Shown: positions 23,330-36,007 of the stretch, one piece after another
Layout: every line of letters starts with the position of its first letter
How positions within the stretch are numbered: position 1 is the stretch's first letter
Translations under genes and position numbers: made by a program
The notes under the pieces: generated by a model
Told to the model about the DNA's origin: nothing
Seen by the model: the letters and a program-made list of their open reading frames with translations, nothing else
Database searches by the model: none
NCBI GenBank assembly: GCA_933228675.1
Contig: OW121742.1
Location: 20,217,112-20,281,111, forward strand
Source: Stomorhina lunata
Taxonomy: Eukaryota; Arthropoda; Insecta; Diptera; Rhiniidae
DNA length: 64,000 nucleotides
Direction of reading: 5' to 3'

Positions 23330-24165
23330 TTGTTGGTCTATGACCAGGAACCGAAAGACTTTCCAGGAGTGTGTTATATCTTAAAATAATGGCAGTACTG
23401 TCCTCTGTCGATTCCCCCTAGCGCTGTAGATGTACAGGGAATCGTTTTCGATTTATGAGTTCATATACGATTTCACTTTTAGAAATTTTTTTTGGAATTT
23501 TAAAAAGTTTGCCGGTCTATACCCAGGAACCTAGAGTCTTTCCAGGAGTGTATTATACCTTAAAAGAATCGCAGTACTGTCCTCTATCAATTCCCCCTAG
23601 TCCTGTAGAGGCACAGGGAATCGTTTTCGATTTATGAGTTCATATACGATTTCACTTTTAGAAATTTTTTTTGGAATTTTAAAAGGTTTGCCGGTCTATA
23701 CCCAGGAACCTAGAGTCTTTCCAGTAGTGTATTATACCTTAAAAGAATCGCAGTACTGTCCTCTATCAATTCCCCCTAGTCCTGTAGAGGCACAGGGAAT
23801 CGTTTTCGATTTATGAGTTCATATACGATTTCACTTTTAGAAATTTTTTTTGGAATTTTAAAAAGTTTGCCGGTCTATACCCAGGAACCTAGAGTCTTTC
23901 CAGGAGTGTATTATACCTTAAAAGAATCGCAGTACTGTCCTCTATCAATCCCCTAGTGCTGTAGATGTACAGGGAATCGTTTTTGATTTTTGTCTGGAAA
24001 TACGAATTCACCCTTGGAATAGTTTATTAAACTTTTAATTTTCGTAAATTTGCCAGTCTATAAAAATGAACCCTAAGTCTTTCTAGGAGTGGTTTATAGC
24101 TTAACATAATCACATTATCGTCCTCTATTGATGCCTCTAGGCCCTGTATATGTACACGGAATCGT
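23330..24165 (+). repeat. ~178-bp tandem units, right arm of Foldback-like element
   Basis: Inverted counterpart of the left-arm block, with about four full units and one partial (unit starts near 23441, 23619, 23798 and 23975). It is one unit shorter than the left arm. Units 2 and 3 are nearly identical, sharing GTAGAGGCACAGGGAATCG where the left arm has other bases, so this arm has homogenised separately. Confidence 0.85.
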
Positions 24166-24502
24166 TTTTGATTTTTTGTTCAAATTCACTTTATAGCCTT
24201 TATTTTTATCAGTAAAAACACCAAGATATTAAGGTAAAATATAACACCACTTTATTATATTAAAACGTATAATAAAAATAAAAAACAATAAATAATTAGA
24301 TACTAGACACTTTAAATATTTATTTAAATAGGATTTTGATTTAAAATTAAGTAAAAATACTTATTTAATTCACTTTGGAAATTAGTTAATTTTTTTCCAA
24401 TCTTTGTTTACAATATGTATTTCGATACAGGGTGGTTCAGATTAAAGGGGAAAAAAGTTTGTTTTCTCCTGTTTTTTTTCTTCACACACGTTAAAAAGAG
24501 AT

Positions 24503-25060
24503 AAATATGCAAAGAAAAAAAAAATAGTAACAATTTATGAGATAAAGAAAGAGATGACTATAAAATAGAGCTACCAGATTGTAAATTATAGGTATAAATT
24601 CAAGAGTCACCAGATAAAATCTAAAAATTTATTCAACATTAGGTAAAAACTTATTTTTATTTTAGCTTTAACTCAAAACATTTTTAATATTTTTGTTTTG
24701 TACAAGAATTGAAATCCAGCTAAAAATTGTCTATGAAAAACAGTAAAAGTTTTTATATTCAAAAATATTATATGACAAAATTTCAATGTTTTTATGGAAA
24801 GAATTCTATGATAAATGTTTACGGTTTTTAATGAAAAAATGTTTATATCGAAATTTTCTTTGCGAAAAAGTATTTTATAAAATAGTTTTCTATAATAAAT
24901 ATTTTATATAAAATCAAATTCAGTCAAAAATGTTTGTATCAAAAATATTTTATTACAAAATTTTTATATCAATATATTATCAATAATAAAATTTATATTT
25001 GAAGACTTTATTTTTAATGTGGAATAAGTCCACATTAAAAAAAATAAGTTAATGATATGA
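24503..25060. other. AT-rich interval between Foldback-like element and array
   Basis: No gene seen. It contains loose repeats of AAAATATTTTAT and AAAATTTTTATATC types and a small palindrome around 25018-25045 (AATGTGGAATAAGTCCACATT). Confidence 0.5.
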
Positions 25061-26091
25061 AAAGGTTCTTAAAAATTTACTTTTTATAGACAATTTTTCA
25101 AAAATTTACTTTTTATAGGAAATTTTTCAAAAATTTACTTTTTATAGGAAATTTTTCAAAAATTTACTTTTTATAGGAAATTTTTCAAAAATTTACTTTT
25201 TATAGGAAATTTTTCAAAATTTTACTTTTTATAGAAAATTTTTCAAAAATTTACTTTTTATAGGAAATTTTTCAAAAATTTACTTTTTATAGGAAATTTT
25301 TCAAAAATTTACTTTTTATAGGAAATTTTTCAAAAATTTACTTTTTGTAGGAAATTTTTCAAAAATTTACTTTTTATAAGAAATTTTTAAAAAATTTACT
25401 TTTTACAGGAAATTTTTCAAAAATTTAATTTTTATAGGAAATTTTTCAAAAATTTAATTTTTATAGGAAATTTTTCAAAAATTTACTTTTTATAGGAAAT
25501 TTTTCAAAAATTTACTTTTTATAGGAAATTTTTAAAAAATTTACTTTTTATAGGAAATTTTTAAAAAATTTACTTTTTATAGGAAATTTTTCAAAAATTT
25601 ACTTTTTGTAGGAAATTTTTCAAAAATTTACTTTTTGTAGGAAATTTTTCAAAAATTTACTTTTTGTAGGAAATTTTTCAAAAATTTACTTTTTATAGGA
25701 AATTTTTCAAAAATTTACTTTTTATAGGAAATTTTTCAACAATTTACTTTTTATAGGAAATTTTTCAAAAATTTACTTTTTATAGGAAATTTTTCAAAAA
25801 TTTACTTTTTATAGGAAATTTTTCAAAAATTTACTTTTTACGGGAAATTTTTAAAAAATTTACTTTTTATAGGAAATTTTTAAAAAATTTACTTTTTATA
25901 GGAAATTTTTAAAAAATTTACTTTTTGTAGGAAATTTTTCAAAAATTTACTTTTTGTAGGAAATTTTTCAAAAATTTACTTTTTATAGGATTATTTTCAA
26001 AAATTTACTTTTTATAGGAAATTCTTCAGAAATTTACTTTTTATAGGACATTTTTCAAAAATTTACAGGAAATTTTTCAAAATTTTACTTT
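25060..26091 (+). repeat. 29-bp AT-rich tandem array, left part
   Basis: About 35 copies of a 29-bp unit, AGGAAATTTTTCAAAAATTT plus ACTTTTTAT. Period was checked from base positions (for example 25146 to 25175). Copies differ by single substitutions (TATAGG, TGTAGG, CGGG) that recur in blocks, showing local duplication. It breaks off at 26091 where the 273-bp intron copy begins. Confidence 0.9.
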
Positions 26092-26364
26092 AAACTGTCA
26101 AGAACTTTGATCTTTGGATAGTTTTTTTGAAGTGAAACACTTCCTCCACAAAAGAAACAGAAGTAACGTAAAATCTTTAACATTTACATTTTAATGCCAG
26201 ATGCATTTGCAAAATATTTTAATAAAATTTTCTTATTTACATGTAAGAAAATATTTAACTATTAATGCCATAAGGCTATTAGTTAATTTTGCCAAAATAT
26301 TAAATAATGTGTAAAAAATTAAAGTAAACCAAAATTAAAATGTAATATGAAGACAGAATTTTGA
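26092..26364. repeat. Copy of Tudor-SN intron segment inside the 29-bp array
   Basis: A near-identical, same-orientation, same-length copy of 17193-17465. On its left the array carries a distinctive run of variant units (GGATTATTTTC, AATTCTTCAG, GGACATTTTTC at 25985-26052), and the same run appears on its right at 26417-26484. The array around the insert is therefore duplicated too. Confidence 0.85.
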
Positions 26365-26880
26365 ATTTTTCAAAAATTTACTTTTTATAGGAAATTTTTC
26401 AAAAATTTACTTTTTATAGGATTATTTTCAAAAATTTACTTTTTATAGGAAATTCTTCAGAAATTTACTTTTTATAGGACATTTTTCAAAAATTTAAAGG
26501 AAATTTTTCAAAATTTACTTTTTATAGGAAATTTTTCAAAAATTTACTCTTTATAGGATATTTTTCAAAAATTTACTTTTTATAGGAAATTTTTCACAAA
26601 TTTACTTTTTATAGGAAATTTTTTAAAAATTTACTTTTTATAGGAAATTTTTAAAAAAATTTACTTTTTCAAAAATTTATTTTTTATAGGAAATTTTTCA
26701 AAAAATTACTTTTTATAGGAAATTTTCCAAAAATTTACTTTTTATAGAAAATTTTTCAAAAATTTACTTTTTTCAAAAATTAAATTTTTAAGGAAATTTT
26801 TCAAAATTTTACTTTTTGTAGGAAATTTTTCAAAAATTTACTCTTTATAGGATATTTTTCAAAAATTTACTCTTTATGGT
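26365..26880 (+). repeat. 29-bp AT-rich tandem array, right part
   Basis: Continuation of the array after the inserted segment, more degenerate, with truncated units at about 26660 and 26770. It starts mid-unit with ATTTTTCAAAAATTTACTTT. Confidence 0.85.
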
Positions 26881-27492
26881 TTTTATAAATTCATTTTATG
26901 AATAAAAAAACTTGATAGGTTCTGATCAAAACTTAAGATTTAATTTACTAAAATTTTTAAAAACACTAAAACGCAAAACACTTAAAATAATAAGTCCATT
27001 TTATTTATATATGATATGTACATATTATTATATAAGCAGTTTAAAAATTGCACATAAATATATGTATGTATGATTTCCAAAAGGTTTATAACTTTTTGTC
27101 CATTAAATGAAACGGTTTAAATGACCAAAAAGCAAAAATATCTAAAATCGATCTTAGACAACTGCCATCCCTAGCTTGCTCCTCGAAAAATTTTATAAAA
27201 AAAAATTATGACGGTATGGAAATCGATTGTTTTTAAATCTATCGATTTCTGATATGTTTTTGAGATAATTTTCGGCTATTTCCAAAAAAAGATAATTATT
27301 TGGGCTTTAGTCCATTTTACTTTTATCTTTCTTTCTTGAAGAAATGTTGAAAATTACCTTAGAAATTTATCTAAAATCGATCGATTTTCTGATATCAAAA
27401 AAACTATAAAGATTTGTTTTATCAAACATTTCAGATAAAATTTTTTTTTATAAAAAAAAAACATTATTACAAAATATGAGTTAATAGATATT
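26881..27492. other. Gene-free 3' flank of the methyltransferase gene
   Basis: No coding exon seen. It contains scattered ATCGAT and ATCGATCGAT motifs (27145-27385) of the type found by chance in AT-rich DNA. Confidence 0.5.
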
Positions 27493-28146
27493 TCAAACTT
27501 TCTTAAAAACTAATGAGGTCACAACACTACCAACTTTTCCACCAAACTTAAAAGATGGCGTTGGTATGCTACAGAATTTCTCAAACTTTCCTTGAAAACT
27601 ATTAATTAGTTCATCTTCGGTCCAATTGCAAGAGGTAATAATAAACAAACTGCTATTGTCCATCATATTTTTTACTGATTCTATGTACAATTCTCTTTTC
27701 TCCTTTGGATTGTCGGGACATAAGCTAATGGCATCATATGTACCTTTATCATGAACTATACCAAATATACCCAATGCCTTGCAATTTTCAACATTCATTA
27801 AATCGGCTATTTTATAATCAATGTTTAGATCTTGGTCTTTTGCTATGTTTTCAGCCAGTTCCACTGCCTTGGGAGAATAATCAACACCCAGCAAATTTGT
27901 ATAACCCTCACGCGCCAGTTCAATAAGCAACATGCCATTGCCGCAGCCCAAGTCAATAATGCGTACATCATCTTCGATCTCATCCCTCTTCATAATCCAG
28001 TTAATAACACGAATTTGTGAGTCCTCATCAAACCATATTTCACCAACATCTCCATGATCCTGATAGTTTTTAATTTCGCGTTGGTAAGCCTTCTCCCAGT
28101 AATCCTTTGTACCCAATTCAGATCCATTTAATTCTTCCACGGACAT
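27493..28146 (-). CDS. EEF1AKMT2: EEF1A lysine methyltransferase 2 (METTL10-like)
   Basis: SAM-dependent seven-beta-strand methyltransferase that, in the family, trimethylates a lysine of translation factor eEF1A. A single exon codes for 217 aa, near the normal length. The N-terminal SELGTKDYWEKAYQRE and GEIWFDED (residues 9-24 and 35-42) are family hallmarks. Motif I DLGCGNG is at 65-71, the SAM-ribose acidic residue Asp89 is in LGVDYSPKAVE, DKGTYDAISL is at 133-142, and the substrate-side ITSCNWTEDEL is at 170-180. All catalytic elements are present. A TATATAAG box lies 43-50 bp upstream of the ATG. In Drosophila I recall the orthologue being CG9643. The next gene, the helicase, is divergent and 2.2 kb away. 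Confidence 0.93.
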   Translation of the reverse strand: MSVEELNGSELGTKDYWEKAYQREIKNYQDHGDVGEIWFDEDSQIRVINWIMKRDEIEDDVRIIDLGCGNGMLLIELAREGYTNLLGVDYSPKAVELAENIAKDQDLNIDYKIADLMNVENCKALGIFGIVHDKGTYDAISLCPDNPKEKRELYIESVKNMMDNSSLFIITSCNWTEDELINSFQGKFEKFCSIPTPSFKFGGKVGSVVTSLVFKKV

Positions 28147-28188
28147 GATGGCAGAAATTTGTTTTAAATAAACAGCTGTTGTTTATAT

Positions 28189-28196
28189 CTTATATA
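28189..28196 (-). promoter_or_regulatory. TATA box candidate of EEF1AKMT2
   Basis: TATATAAG on the minus strand, 43-50 nt upstream of the start codon, leaving room for a leader of about 15-20 nt. In AT-rich DNA this can occur by chance. Confidence 0.35.
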
Positions 28197-28199
28197 CAG

Positions 28200-30358
28200 A
28201 GTTGCACTTTTCTGTACTAACCTTTTCAGTGCTGGGTATGAAGTATGGATTAATACAATTATTATTGTTGTGCTTTAATTGAAATGTATGTCCATTGGTG
28301 ATTTCTTTTCTAACAAAAATGTTATACCAATGCAACATTGTGAAGTTCTTCATAATATGTTGCATCAAAAATATGTGAAAATGCACATGCAAAAAATTTG
28401 AGTTTTTTTGTTTATTTTATTTTTGTGTGTACATATTTGCTTTAGAAAGAATTTCATAAAAATAATAATAAAGTTGTAAATAAAAGTGACGTTAGATAAA
28501 TTTTAATCTGGGAATTGTTGAAAACATCATCTTAGCTTAACAGTGTTACACACGCTTCTGTTTTTATTGGTTAAAATGTGATTTAAATCATTCATTTATT
28601 GAAACTTTAATATACATCACTAATTAAATGACAGACGTGGAAAATTTTGATTTGGTTTCTAGTTGCAAAAATGTTTCATTATTTAAGGCAACTGGCAAAA
28701 CTAAAAATATATGCATATTTTTAGTGCAGTTATTATTATATGATCCACATAACCTGAGTTAAGGTTCTTTTAAACAGTTTAAACCGAACTGGTAAAACTG
28801 TACGGCTTGACAAGTACAACGACCATGCACACACGCTATCGTTTTTTTGTCGCAATAATCTAAATAAAACAAAATAATGTATGCAAACACATAAATTAGC
28901 AATTTATACATTCTCAATATTTTACACTGACAAATGCTATCCTTTTTTTTACTGTTTAGCCCACTTACAAGCAGTTTAGAACAAACACGTGTGAAAACCG
29001 ACGGTTGAATTCAAGACGAGACAGATATTTTGAACGTTCCTAAAAACGTCGATTTTTGCACACTCACTAGCAGTTTTAACCGTACGGTTGAAACTGTTCA
29101 AAGAGAACGATGTCTGTGGGGCTCTAGGCTAGGTAAGGTTTGAAAGGTGGTGTCAAAACGACTCATTCACTAGAAGACCCTTGGGTTCATTGTGCTCCTT
29201 CAACTATAGATAAGAGTGAAATGTAAGGAGACTGAGAATCTGGGAAAAGATAGAATAAGAAGAAAAGCGAGAAATGATGAGTTTTAAACTCAATTTTAAT
29301 AACAACTGAAATTTCGTTCCGTAATCAGAAAAATTTTACTGCTTTCATAATCACAAGCAAAATAAGTCCCGTTTCGCATAAATCAAGTTTACTTGATCAG
29401 TTTTTCTTTAAATTTCTTTTGAAATTTCCAAACCTGACAAATGTAAAAGTAGACTAACAAACAGAGAAACGTTTTTTATTTATTTTTTTTTTAAGTTTAG
29501 AAAAGAATCTCTAAAAAAATTGTAATCAAAAGATCTTAAAATATCAATACGCTTAAGTTAAACTTTTCAATAAAATGTTCGATATCTCATAATTTTTGAA
29601 AAAAACTTGAAAATAGCACCTTTGTCTTTACTTGCAAAAAGGCAAAGCAAAAGAAGTAAAGAAAAGATATTTTTAGTTTTAAATTTCTAAACTGAATTGA
29701 GAAAAGCCTAACTTTTTATTTGAAAATGATAATTTTTTAATTTGTAATTGAGAAAAGTCCAAATAAAAATTTTTCATTTGTAAATGGGAAACTTTTATTT
29801 GAAATTTAAAATTAAATTTCATTTCTCATTTACAAATGAAAAATTCCCAATGTTAATTCAAAATTTCTCACTTTTAATTATTTCTTTTTTTAATTCTCAA
29901 TTACAATTGGAGTGCTTTCGTTTTCTAATTATCTATTAGGTTTTTCTTAATTCGATTCGATTAACTAAATATCGTGGTGTTACCGCTTTCTACACTTTCA
30001 CTTTTTCTATTTCTATAAAATCAACTTATTTTGATAATATGAGCATTATTTTCCATCCCTGATCTAGGATTGCCATTAAATGGCAATCATTAGATAAAAT
30101 GTTAAATGAAAACATGATGCAAAATCTTGTACACCCTAACCCCTTTTATAAAATCGCTGTATATAATTTCAAAATCGTTTGATTGTCAACACTTCCAACT
30201 ACGCTTGATTTGCCGATTCTTGCAAAAAATTTGTAAAATTTTCATTTTGAAACAGAGAAAAAATAAAAAAATTATTTTGCCGTTTAAAAATCAATTTATT
30301 GATCCTTTTTTAAATATATCTTGAAGAAGGTACTGTAGTTTAAAAAGTTTAGTGGAAA
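28200..30358. other. Divergent intergenic region, methyltransferase / helicase
   Basis: Apart from the inverted-repeat element at 28765-29110 I see no gene. A stretch at 29690-29900 contains mirror-like AT repeats (TTTGTAAATGGGAA and TTTACAAATGAAAAATTCCC). The 65-codon frame at 30127-30324 ends before the helicase ATG and lacks protein-like character. Confidence 0.5.
28765..29110. mobile_element. MITE-like inverted-repeat element
   Basis: The left end GTTCTTTTAAACAGTTTAAA followed by CCGAACTGGTAAAACTG is matched by the reverse complement of the right end, GTTCTCTTTGAACAGTTTCA followed by ACCGTACGGTTAAAACTG. About 345 bp in all, noncoding, with richer sequence than its flanks. It lies between the methyltransferase and helicase promoters. 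Confidence 0.6.
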
Positions 30359-32953
<2,595 letters not shown>

Positions 32954-33329
32954 TCATTTTGATTTTTACCTACTTATTGCTATGATGATGTATTCCCTTT
33001 TTTGGTTCACATTTCCCGAGAAAAGATATCATTATTGATTAAAATTTCTTGCAATATATATCTCATTTGTATTATTTCTTTTTATATAATTTCTTTTTTT
33101 TCCGTAAAAACTATCAACAATTTTATGAAATTACACACTTAACTACTGTGTAGCATTTACATAACTAATTAAAACATTTACTATAAACGGATGAAGTTAA
33201 AGCAGAAGCTTAAGGCTTTTACTGAATTAATAAAAATCAAAACTTATGCTACAGTTTATGCTGTGCATAAAATAAAGTCTCAATTTGTTTTTGTGCTCAA
33301 TAAAAAATGTTATGCTGAATGGTTTCCCC

Positions 33330-33450
33330 GGAACCGGCTCTATGAACCGAAACGACTCGGAAATCTCAGAATGTTAATGTAGAACTGTAATGAAGAACTG
33401 CAACTTTTGCTAGATTTAATATCACAGTTATCACAACAACATATAGAATA
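33330..33450. repeat. Unclassified dispersed repeat, second copy
   Basis: Matches 2500-2610 through GAACCGAAACGACTCGGAAA, GAACTGCAACTTTTGC and ATCACAGTTATCACAACAAC. It lies 3' of the helicase gene. The function and class are unknown to me. Confidence 0.45.
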
Positions 33451-33681
33451 TTTTACCATAAAACAAATTTTTATAAAGAAATTTTCATTATACAATTTTT
33501 TTATGTAAAAATTTTGTAAGAAAGATTTTCGATAAAAAATTTTATATTGACACAAGCTTTCAATCCAAATGGAATTGAGTTTTGTGGCATGGCTGATAGA
33601 ATGTTTTTCAATATAAATAGGCATGTCACAAATTCCGTTCGGAATTGAAAATTTTCCGTAGTTGAATTCCAATCGAAATGA

Positions 33682-34330
33682 TTTTAGGTTCTATGGATTC
33701 CGCAAAATTGTAAATACTTTCAAACATTACAAAACACGATTTTTTCAATTAAAAGAAGTAACTCTGTGTTTGTTTCAACAAATAACACTGATTAATTGAA
33801 GAAATTGTTCAAATATTAAAAGAAATACTAATTCAATTCCACTTGAAAAATAGAAAGTGGTTTCATTTCGAAAAAAAAATCGTTTTACTTTTTGTATAGA
33901 AACAAAATACGGAATTCATTGCATTTCCTAAAGGATTTGATATTATAAAGGAATTGTGACACTTTTTGAATATAATAATTTTTATAGAAAATTGTTCGAT
34001 GTAATTTGATATCGAAAATTTGTTCATACAAAATCTAATATACAGCCATGTCACAGAACACAATTCCGTTCGGAAGTGGATGAATTCCGTATTTTCCTTC
34101 TATAGAAAAAGTAAAACGATTTTTTTTTTCGGAATGAAACCACTTTCTAATTTCAAAGTGGAATTGATATTGTATGTTTTTCTTTGTTTATTCAATATTT
34201 CAACAATTTCTTTAATTTTTCAGTGCTAGTTGTTGAAGCAAAGATATAGTTACTGATTTTAATTGAAATCAATCGTGTTTTCGAATATTTTAGAGCATTT
34301 AAAATTTTTCGGAATCTGTAGAACCTAAAA
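33682..34330. mobile_element. 649-bp foldback element, arms ~240 bp
   Basis: The ends TTTTAGGTTCTATGGATTCC and its counterpart GGAATCTGTAGAACCTAAAA are inverted. The arms continue through GAAAGTGGTTTCATTTCG / CGGAATGAAACCACTTTC and ACGGAATTCATTGCATTTCC / GGAAGTGGATGAATTCCGT. The spacer carries TCGATGTAATTTGATATCGA. A half copy is at 16055-16312. It is noncoding. Confidence 0.65.
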
Positions 34331-34743
34331 TAAATACTAAATATAGGTACTATTAATTTTAAAAATATTGGATTTTCTTTAAAAAATATCTTTAAAATGT
34401 TTCTATAAGAAAAATGTTTTGTTTAAAAATTGTCTATAAGAAACATTTTTTAAACAGAAGTTTTCAACAACTTGTTTTTAATAACTTATATCGAGCCCTT
34501 AGATACACATGATAGTAAGCGTCATGCGTTTATTAGCGGAATTAAAATTCTGTGACATGACTGAAAATTCGAAAATTAAAAAAAAAAAAAATATATTGCA
34601 AATACTTTTAAAGATACAGCGGTTAGGATTTTATCGTAAGTGAATGTCTAGGTTTTTAAGAAAATCATTTGTATCGTAAGCGACAATATTTATTGAAATC
34701 GTTGTTTTTTAATTGTCAAACATGTGAAACAATTTAAATAAAT

Positions 34744-34817
34744 ATTTGCATAGTTATAGTAATTGCGCACATTACGATGTTTGCATAGTTATAGTAATTG
34801 CGCACATTACGATGTTG
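34744..34817 (+). repeat. Perfect tandem duplication of a 37-bp unit
   Basis: TTTGCATAGTTATAGTAATT followed by GCGCACATTACGATG occurs twice back to back with no differences, so the duplication is recent. Confidence 0.9.
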
Positions 34818-34925
34818 GTATGACCAAGTTCCGACAGGTGGCGCCACTGAAAAATACTAAAAAAATTAATGTAATCGTAAACCGTGCATTTGATCATCTG
34901 TTGATCGAACAAATACCAGACATTT

Positions 34926-35040
34926 CAGGGGGGTTACTGTGTATCTCGATTCGAAAGTAAAACTGTTCGAATTTGTATGCTTAAAGCATTGTGTTTCGAA
35001 AATAATTTCTTTCGAATCGAAAATCGCAGTAACCCCCCAG
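34926..35040. mobile_element. ~113-bp hairpin with CAGGGGGGTTACTG ends
   Basis: CAGGGGGGTTACTG at the left and CAGTAACCCCCCAG at the right are inverted, continuing through GATTCGAAAG / CTTTCGAATC. The centre is a short AT-rich loop. It has the form of a small MITE. I saw no clear target-site duplication. Confidence 0.6.
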
Positions 35041-36007
35041 GTTTCAGTATTTATGATTTTAATAGCATTTGGTATAAACCTCTACATTTCTAGAGTTTTC
35101 GCCAGAAAACAACTGCAGTTTTCCAATAGTGCAATGTCATTTTGTTTTTAAATGAACAAAATCAATAAAATGATTAAAAATTAATTGAATATTTGAGTAA
35201 AGTCTTTCCTTCAAATGCATTTTAGTTGGTGGCAAATGTGGGGTCAAGTAATATATTTTTATTTTTTCATTTTAAATTTTCAACATCGAATACTAGATTC
35301 GTAATCCGCGACCAAAAAATAAAAAAAAACCGGAAGTCTGGAATCGCAAGACAGTGTGTAGTGATAATATGACTTAAATTTAATAAAGGTTCTTACGATT
35401 TAATTTTGAACTCTGTAATTTAAAAAAAAAATGTTTTTTTTTATAAACTTAATAGCAACAACAATAAAATGTAAAAATTTATCATTTTATTACATAAAAA
35501 AAAAACTTAAAAAGAAAGTATCGTAAGCGACATATTTTACAGATGTTTATAGTTTATGTAAAATAATATAGATCGGACAAAATTAATCTAAACTGCATGT
35601 AATTTGAAAAATTAAAAAAAACGTTCTTCTTCAATCATATCGAAGGGCTCGATATATCGTCACAATAAACGCCTAAACACAGGGGAGCAAAAAACGTTTT
35701 AAAATAAAGGGTGGAAACGAAAAAAATTTTGCATTTTCCAGCTAAAATTCCTCGAACTGTGTAAGCCCTATTTGAAGATTCCGTCAATTTTCTATGTCTA
35801 TCAGTTGTGAAAAATATAAAACAAAAAAAGTTTTTAGTTTATTCTAATCAGTCATGGCGTCTACATCGAAATTAGAAAAAAATAAGAAAAAACATTTTGG
35901 AAATACTTATAAATAATCTCAGTGACTACGCTTATATTGCTAGGACGGTAGGACTAAATCTATCGATCGATAACCTGGGTCTGATAGACCAGCTGAATTT
36001 ATAGATA

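Larger units (their letters stand above)
18897..24491. mobile_element. Foldback-like element, 5.6 kb, with ~1.6-kb inverted arms
   Basis: The left arm (18897 to about 20578) and right arm (about 22888-24491) are reverse complements over their whole length, from ACAGGAGAAAACAAAC at the outside to ACGTTCTTCAAAGAA at the inside. Each arm carries a block of ~178-bp tandem units. TAAAAAGAGAT occurs directly at 18888-18898 and 24492-24502, so a target-site duplication of 9 to 11 bp is likely; the outermost 12 bp of the arms match poorly. No transposase is seen in the 2.3-kb spacer, which holds AT-rich arrays and a smaller related inverted repeat. Tandem repeats in long arms recall Drosophila Foldback or Galileo elements. 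A long-hairpin RNA locus is the alternative role. Confidence 0.75.
34492..35655. mobile_element. Possible larger element with ATATCGAGCCCTT ends
   Basis: ATATCGAGCCCTT near 34488 and AAGGGCTCGATAT near 35645 are inverted and about 1.15 kb apart. The interior repeats TATCGTAAGCGACA at about 34674 and 35520 and contains a tandem 37-bp duplication and a small hairpin. No coding frame. Boundaries are uncertain. Confidence 0.4.

Noticed and set aside
30127..30324. Upstream exon extending the helicase N-terminus
   Set aside because: A stop codon lies in frame just before the ATG at 30359 and no splice donor joins this frame to the helicase.
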